Below are positions 6,338 through 9,833 of a stretch of 9,833 bases of DNA, piece after piece. The DNA comes from Streptosporangiaceae bacterium (lineage in GTDB: Bacteria; Actinomycetota; Actinomycetes; Streptosporangiales; Streptosporangiaceae): positions 1 to 9,833 of the forward strand of contig JASHYW010000391.1 in the NCBI GenBank assembly GCA_030042885.1. The letters are read 5' to 3'. Position 1 is the first letter of the stretch, and the number at the start of each line of letters is the position of its first letter. Below the pieces are notes generated by a model. The model had not been told where the DNA came from. It saw nothing but the letters and a program-made list of their open reading frames with translations, and ran no database searches. A program made the position numbers and the translations under genes.

Positions 6338-7149
6338 ATCTCGCCCTCGGCGCGCTGACGTTCCAGCAGGGCCTTGCGGTACTCGGCGACCACGAGGTCG
6401 GTGAGCTCCTGAGCAGACGTCTCCGAGCTGAGCTTGTCCAGGGTGATCCGGCCGCCCTGGAGCATGTTCACCCGGTCGCACACCTCGAGCACCTGGCCGT
6501 AGTTGTGCGCGATGATGATGATCGAGACGTTGTGCTGCGACTTGAGCTTCGTGATCAGGTCCAGGATAATGGCGCCTTCCTTCACGCCCATGGCGGCGAG
6601 CGGCTCGTCCAGCAGCAGGATCTTGGACTGGGAATAGACCGAGCGGGCGACCGCAATGGCCTGCCGCTGGCCGCCGGACAGCTTGGCCACCTCGGCATCC
6701 ACCGACGGGATCCGCACGCCCATGTCGTCGAGGTGCTCCCTGGACAGCTGCTTCATGACCTTCTTGCGCAGCAGCGGCCAGCGCACCGGCTCCCGGTTGA
6801 GGAACATGTTGTCGTAGACGCTGAGCTGGTTGATCAGCGCGAGATCCTGGTAGACCACGTCGATGCCGAGCGAGCGGGCCTGGGGGACCGACTTGAGCGT
6901 GACCTCCTGGCCGTCCAGGAAGATCCGCCCGCTGGTGGGCGGATGGAAGCCGCAGATGATCTTGATCAGGGTGGATTTGCCGGCGCCGTTGTCGCCGATC
7001 AGGCCGAGCACCTCGCCGCGCCGCAGGTGCATGTTCACGTCGACCAGCGCCGTGACGGCCCCGAACTTCTTGGAGATGTGCTCGACCTGGAGCACGTCGC
7101 CGTCCGCGCCCGGCGGCGGGTCCACCTGCTGCTGCGCCTGCTCGGTCAT
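6328..7149 (-). CDS. Sugar ABC importer ATPase, single ABC domain (FrcA-like)
   Basis: Energises monosaccharide uptake at the cytoplasmic face with the upstream permease. It has 273 residues with one ABC domain: Walker A GDNGAGKST (52-60), Q-loop Gln101 in VVYQDLAL, signature LSGGQ (157-161), Walker B ILLLDEP (177-183) and switch His215 (IIAHN). CUT2 importers such as RbsA and XylG usually fuse two ABC domains (about 500 residues). This half-size form matches the FrcA type, and so does the gene order (binding protein, permease, ATPase). The residue after DEP is Leu and the D-loop region reads AAMG, where TAALG or TAALS is common. ATG 7149 follows the permease stop after one base; GTG 7170, overlapping the permease, is an alternative. 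The substrate is not determinable. Confidence 0.94.
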   Translation of the reverse strand: MTEQAQQQVDPPPGADGDVLQVEHISKKFGAVTALVDVNMHLRRGEVLGLIGDNGAGKSTLIKIICGFHPPTSGRIFLDGQEVTLKSVPQARSLGIDVVYQDLALINQLSVYDNMFLNREPVRWPLLRKKVMKQLSREHLDDMGVRIPSVDAEVAKLSGGQRQAIAVARSVYSQSKILLLDEPLAAMGVKEGAIILDLITKLKSQHNVSIIIIAHNYGQVLEVCDRVNMLQGGRITLDKLSSETSAQELTDLVVAEYRKALLERQRAEGEIPA

Positions 7150-7150
7150 C

Positions 7151-8212
7151 TCAGGCCCGCCCTCTCTCACGTAGCCGGGTCAGCTGCACGTTCGCGATCA
7201 TGGCCAGCAGGATGGCGCCGCCGAGGAGGATGTTCAGCGGGTTCGCGCTGATCCCGATCACCTCGAAGCCGATAAACAGAACGGCGATCAGGATCCCGCC
7301 GAGGAACGCGCCGATGATGGTGCCCGAGCCGCCCAGCATCGCGGTGCCGCCGATGACCGCGGCGGCCACCGCGTAGAACATCGGCGTGAATCCGCCGGAC
7401 GTCGGGTCGACGATGGTGATCTGGAACGAGATCTGGAGGCCGACGAACGCCCCCAGGAGCCCGGTGAGCATGAAGTTCCCGTACTTGATCCGGGCGATGC
7501 TGACGCCGGCCTCCCTGGCCCCGAGCTGGTTGCCGCCGGTGGCGACCGTGTGCAGCCCCCACCGGGTCCGGGTGAGCAGGATGTGGAAGATGGCCGTCAG
7601 GATGATGGCCCAGGTGAACTCGGCCCACGCATACTCGCCGATCCAGTGACCGATGCCCGCCACTTGTGCCGGGATGTTCTCCTGCTCGGCGTGTGACGTG
7701 GTGAGCACGATCCCGTTTATCACGTATGCGGTGCCCAGCGTCGCGATGAACGACGGCAGGCCCATCGTGACCGTGAGGAAACCGTTGAACCAGCCGATCA
7801 GCACGCCGACGAGCAGCGCGGCCAGTATGGCCAGCAGGCCGGGGAAGTGGTAGTCGGCGATCAGGAAGTACACGACGAACGGCGCGAGCTGGTAGGTGAA
7901 CCCGACAGAAAGATCGATCTCGCCGCAGATCAGCAGCATGACCTCACCGAGCGCGATGATGATGATCGGCGACGCGAACTGGCTCAACGTGATCAGGTTG
8001 ATGTGGGTGAAGAACGCGTGCCGCCCGACCGAGGAGATGAACCCAAAATAGATGATCAGCAGGACGTCGACCACGAAGACGGTCGCCTCCCGCTGCCGGA
8101 CCACCAGCGCGCCAACGTCTCGCAGCGCCCGCATGACGCCCCGCGCCGGTGGTCCCGGCGGCCCGCCGACGACCTCGGGCGCTTGCTGCACGGTGTCGCT
8201 CACCTGCGCCAT
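7151..8212 (-). CDS. Sugar ABC importer permease (RbsC/XylH/FrcC family)
   Basis: Inner-membrane channel subunit of a CUT2 monosaccharide importer, 353 residues with multiple hydrophobic segments. A cytoplasmic Pro/Gly-rich N-terminus (1-40) precedes the membrane segments. Family landmarks are GEIDLSVG (97-104), MGLPSFIATLGT (150-161), the cytoplasmic coupling-type loop TGGNQLGAREAGVSIARIK (225-243), and AVIGGTAMLGGSGTIIGAFLGG (285-306). The start ATG is preceded by a purine-rich GGAAGGGG very close to it. The gene lies 102 bases behind the binding-protein gene, with a large hairpin in the gap, and the stop is one base from the ATPase start, so the last two genes are tightly coupled. It probably works as a dimer with two ATPase subunits. 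Confidence 0.95.
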   Translation of the reverse strand: MAQVSDTVQQAPEVVGGPPGPPARGVMRALRDVGALVVRQREATVFVVDVLLIIYFGFISSVGRHAFFTHINLITLSQFASPIIIIALGEVMLLICGEIDLSVGFTYQLAPFVVYFLIADYHFPGLLAILAALLVGVLIGWFNGFLTVTMGLPSFIATLGTAYVINGIVLTTSHAEQENIPAQVAGIGHWIGEYAWAEFTWAIILTAIFHILLTRTRWGLHTVATGGNQLGAREAGVSIARIKYGNFMLTGLLGAFVGLQISFQITIVDPTSGGFTPMFYAVAAAVIGGTAMLGGSGTIIGAFLGGILIAVLFIGFEVIGISANPLNILLGGAILLAMIANVQLTRLRERGRA

Positions 8213-8232
8213 CCCCTTCCGCCCGGTCAGCG

Positions 8233-8289
8233 GCGCGCCGACGCCGTTTACTGGACCGCGTATATGCCCAGTATCCGACGTCGGCGCGC
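8233..8289 (-). other. Intercistronic stem-loop between binding-protein and permease genes
   Basis: A perfect 11-base inverted repeat GCGCGCCGACG (8233-8243) / CGTCGGCGCGC (8279-8289) encloses a second perfect 6-base repeat TACTGG (8249-8254) / CCAGTA (8268-8273), with a 13-base apical loop. It starts about 25 bases after the binding-protein stop. Hairpins here are known in other sugar ABC operons, where they keep the binding-protein message more abundant than the permease message by pausing, partial termination or protection from decay. That role is inferred. Confidence 0.65.
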
Positions 8290-8314
8290 TTTTACCTAGA
8301 GGCCCGGTGCCGCG

Positions 8315-9502
8315 TCACACGCTGGTCGTGGCGATCGGGTTCACGATGGGGCCGGACCGCGAGACCAGGACGGGCGGCGGGGGGGCCGAGCCCTCGTACG
8401 AGGTCTTGGTCGTGAGGTACGGCCCCACGTTCGACTTCGTCACGAAGGTCAGGCCGGTGTCGGTGTTCGGCGGGAGTATCAGCCCGCCGGTCAGGTTGAA
8501 CAGGTACAAGTACAGCACCGGCAGGAAGCCCTGCAGGTACGGCTCCTGGTCGATGGTGAAGTCGATCTGGCCCGAGTTGATCGCGGTCAGCGTGCCCGGC
8601 GTGAGGTCGAACCCGCCGGCCGGGATCTTCCCGGCCAGGCCGACGCTGGCCAGCGCCGGGCCGAGGTACTCGGTCGAGCCCGCGTCCACCGCGAACGCGC
8701 CCTTGATCGTCGACGTGACGCCGACCAGGTACGCCTTCTCGGCCGCTTCCTCCCCGGAGGTCAGCGCTCCGGTCGCGATCTCCTTCACGGTGTACCCCGC
8801 CGGGGTCAGGACCGACGCGGCGCCGTCGTAGCGAGGCTGGATGTTGCCGGTGCCCGGGGTGGCGATGAAGATGACCACGTCACCGGGGGTCGTGACGAGG
8901 GACTTGATCCGGTTCCCCATCGCGATGCCGGAGTTGTAGAGCGCCTGGCCCACGTAGCAGAGCCGGTTGGTGCCGATGTCAGCCACGCCCTTGGTAACGA
9001 CTCCGTCCGCGTTGTAGCTGACCACCGGGATGCCGGCGCTCATCGCGTTCGCGACCGGCGTGGTGAACGAGGTGGCGTTGATCACCGTGGTCGCGATGCC
9101 GTTGGCCTTGGCGGCGATCGCGGTGTCCAGGTAGGCCACCATGTCGGAGGCGGTCGAGGTCGTCGACCCGCCCCACTTCGGCGTCGGCAGGCCGAGCAGC
9201 TTGGCCGCGTCGGCCATCCCGTTCTGGGTCGGGACGAAGAACAGGTTCGTGGTGACGTGGTTGACGAACCAGAACTGCCAGGGCGGGGTCGAGGGGAAGT
9301 TCCCCACGGCCTTGGCGGTCGCGGTCGGGGTTACCGTCGTGGTGGCAGTGCTGGACGAGGCGCACGCGGTGAGCAGCGCCGAGGCGGCCGCCGTGGCGCT
9401 GAACAGCCCGGCTCCCTCAAGCAGCCTGCGGCGGGACGGCCCGTCCTTCATGTTCAGGGTCTCGATTGCTTCGTCGACTACCGGGTCGACCTTTTTCTTC
9501 AT
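8315..9502 (-). CDS. Sugar ABC importer substrate-binding lipoprotein, Tat-type signal
   Basis: Extracytoplasmic monosaccharide receptor of the Peripla_BP_4 (RbsB/XylF-like) type, 395 residues. The N-terminus has a long charged segment (1-22), a twin-arginine motif SRRRLL (23-28), a hydrophobic stretch (31-45) and the lipobox LTAC with Cys47, so it should be exported folded and lipid-anchored. A Ser/Thr/Ala linker precedes the binding domain, which begins near PPWQFWFVNH and has FFVPTQNGMADAAKLLG, YLDTAIAAKANGIATT, AGIPVVSYNAD and GTGNIQPRYDGAASVL. Typical second-lobe blocks are FDLTPGTLTAINSGQIDFTIDQEPYLQG. The start has a well-spaced GGAGG. The gene is first in the importer operon and is followed by a strong hairpin. 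The nearby pentose genes make xylose, arabinose or ribose plausible, but fructose-type ligands fit equally. Confidence 0.94.
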   Translation of the reverse strand: MKKKVDPVVDEAIETLNMKDGPSRRRLLEGAGLFSATAAASALLTACASSSTATTTVTPTATAKAVGNFPSTPPWQFWFVNHVTTNLFFVPTQNGMADAAKLLGLPTPKWGGSTTSTASDMVAYLDTAIAAKANGIATTVINATSFTTPVANAMSAGIPVVSYNADGVVTKGVADIGTNRLCYVGQALYNSGIAMGNRIKSLVTTPGDVVIFIATPGTGNIQPRYDGAASVLTPAGYTVKEIATGALTSGEEAAEKAYLVGVTSTIKGAFAVDAGSTEYLGPALASVGLAGKIPAGGFDLTPGTLTAINSGQIDFTIDQEPYLQGFLPVLYLYLFNLTGGLILPPNTDTGLTFVTKSNVGPYLTTKTSYEGSAPPPPVLVSRSGPIVNPIATTSV

Positions 9503-9509
9503 CTCAGGA

Positions 9510-9514
9510 CCTCC
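9510..9514 (-). promoter_or_regulatory. Ribosome binding site of the binding-protein gene
   Basis: GGAGG on the minus strand, seven bases before ATG 9502. The local sequence CCATGGAGGTCC also occurs before xylA (1970-1981), so the two highly translated genes share the same initiation context. A short frame ATGGAGGTCCTGAGATGA overlaps this site and the gene start; I do not regard it as a gene. Confidence 0.8.
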
Positions 9515-9529
9515 ATGGAATTTCCCTGG

Positions 9530-9580
9530 GACGGGACACTCCTCCGAGCCAAGCCCGCAGCGTGCGCAGCGGGTCCCGTC
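9530..9580 (-). other. Leader hairpin near the binding-protein gene start
   Basis: The outer arms GACGGGAC (9530-9537) and GTCCCGTC (9573-9580) are perfect complements. Inside lies a second hairpin CCCGC-A-GC (9554-9561), loop GTGC, GC-A-GCGGG (9566-9573), sharing one base with the outer stem. The loop of the outer stem contains an extra GGAGG (9545-9541) without a matching gene. The structure ends about 16 bases before the true ribosome binding site and could affect stability or translation. No known riboswitch class was recognised. Confidence 0.5.
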
Positions 9581-9596
9581 GACTTCGTCGCGAGGG

Positions 9597-9617
9597 ATAA
9601 CGTGGAGACACGCTTAT
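9597..9617 (-). other. Small leader hairpin
   Basis: On the plus strand ATAA-CGTG (9597-9604), loop GAGA, CACG-C-TTAT (9609-9617): eight pairs with a one-base bulge. It lies in the predicted transcribed leader of the ABC operon and may be part of a larger leader fold with the hairpin at 9530-9580. Confidence 0.35.
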
Positions 9618-9703
9618 TCTGATGTCCGCCCGGGCAATTCATCTGACGTACCCGAACCGGCCTCAAAACGAGATTATTCAGCGTATCCGGTGAACCGCCC
9701 TTG

Positions 9704-9733
9704 ACGCTAAAACTGTTCATGATCACCTGTCAA
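9704..9733 (-). promoter_or_regulatory. Candidate promoter of the ABC importer operon
   Basis: The minus strand has a perfect -35 TTGACA (9733-9728), an 18-base spacer and TAGCGT (9709-9704), which matches five of six positions of the actinobacterial TAGRRT -10. Transcription would begin near 9697, giving a leader of about 195 bases. The -35 and -10 overlap a 7-base inverted repeat CCTTGAC / GTCAAGG (9699-9705 and 9729-9735), and a palindrome lies eight bases upstream of the -35. Confidence 0.5.
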
Positions 9734-9741
9734 GGCACCAT

Positions 9742-9767
9742 ACGGACCCGAAATATTTCGATCCCGT
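9742..9767. promoter_or_regulatory. Symmetric palindrome, putative operator or activator site
   Basis: ACGG-N3-CGAAATATTTCG-N3-CCGT: a perfect 12-base core palindrome flanked by matching 4-base outer arms at equal distance, 20 of 26 positions symmetric. It sits directly upstream of the candidate -35 of the ABC operon, a typical place for an activator or for a repressor of the -35 region. It does not resemble the CGCTCACA sites near lacI, so a different regulator, not encoded in this window, would bind it. Confidence 0.5.
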
Positions 9768-9833
9768 TTTGATATCAGCCTCGGCATGAGCACGTATATG
9801 CCCTGGTTACCAAAACGCGCCCATCAGCTGCAT

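Larger units (their letters stand above)
9503..9833. other. Upstream and leader region of the ABC operon (331 bases, no gene)
   Basis: I see no convincing gene here. The base composition is visibly more AT-rich than the coding regions. Read leftward it contains a symmetric operator-like palindrome, a candidate promoter, about 195 bases of leader with two hairpins, and the ribosome binding site of the binding-protein gene. A 75-codon open frame (9726-9499) crosses it, but it lacks gene-like composition and runs into the binding-protein start. Confidence 0.7.

Noticed and set aside
4766..6358. 530-codon plus-strand open frame opposite the hydrolase gene
   Set aside because: It is the antisense shadow of a clear lipoprotein hydrolase and has low-complexity Arg/Gly/Val/His composition with no motifs.
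6217..7251. 344-codon plus-strand open frame opposite the ATPase gene
   Set aside because: Antisense to intact Walker A, LSGGQ and Walker B motifs; no recognisable protein features.
8052..8831. 259-codon plus-strand open frame opposite the permease and binding-protein genes
   Set aside because: It spans two real genes in antisense and has no motif or ribosome binding site.
9499..9726. 75-codon minus-strand frame in the ABC leader
   Set aside because: It has a GTG start inside the predicted promoter, non-gene-like composition, and overlaps the binding-protein start. A leader peptide is possible but unsupported.
8259..9803. Shared 11-mer CGTATATGCCC at 8259-8269 and 9793-9803
   Set aside because: Several 11-base matches are expected by chance in a window this size, and the two positions have no common functional role.
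1..9833. Search for mobile elements, CRISPR repeats, tRNAs, toxin-antitoxin or defence genes
   Set aside because: I saw no transposase, integrase, terminal repeats, spaced direct repeats, tRNA-like folds or defence motifs. The window reads as ordinary sugar metabolism genes.

Overview
The window is GC-rich DNA with strongly GC3-biased codons. It looks like a chromosomal segment of a soil-type actinomycete (Actinomycetota). The reasons are a Streptomyces-like short xylose isomerase whose catalytic residues fall on the Streptomyces numbering, a Tap-like (peptidase S33) lipoprotein, a Tat-type lipoprotein sugar-binding protein and LacI-family control of sugar genes. The genus cannot be named from sequence alone. 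No tRNA, rRNA, CRISPR array, transposase or integrase was seen.

Left part (1-4609): a pentose catabolism locus built as a divergon. Leftward run a LacI-family regulator (570-1604) and the 5' part of L-ribulokinase araB, which leaves the window at base 1. Rightward run xylose isomerase xylA (1983-3170) and xylulokinase xylB (3167-4609), overlapping by 4 bases. The 375-base divergent region holds back-to-back -10 boxes (TATAAT leftward, TATAGT rightward) and a LacI-type half-palindrome, TAACGCTCACA. The same 11 bases recur at the araB 5' end. The simplest reading is that one LacI protein controls itself, the arabinose kinase gene and the xylose genes. The araB 5' end is odd: the reading frame has no ATG, GTG or TTG start, and it sits behind a G6 run where one extra G would restore a GTG start.

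Right part (4622-9833, all leftward): a CUT2-type (ribose/fructose/xylose class) ABC importer in the order binding protein, permease, single-domain ATPase, followed by a secreted Tap-like alpha/beta hydrolase lipoprotein. The hydrolase converges on xylB with 12 bases between the stop codons. A strong hairpin closes the ABC operon, another lies between the binding-protein and permease genes, and the roughly 195-base leader of the binding-protein gene contains two more. Its putative promoter (TTGACA-18-TAGCGT) lies next to a symmetric operator-like palindrome.

Functionally this is a plant-polysaccharide-sugar island: uptake of a monosaccharide by the ABC importer, xylose to xylulose to xylulose 5-phosphate by XylA/XylB, and L-ribulose phosphorylation by AraB. 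The transported sugar is not proven by sequence. I do not see a new defence or mobile system. The interesting material is regulatory (shared operators, RNA structures, a palindrome) plus the araB start anomaly.
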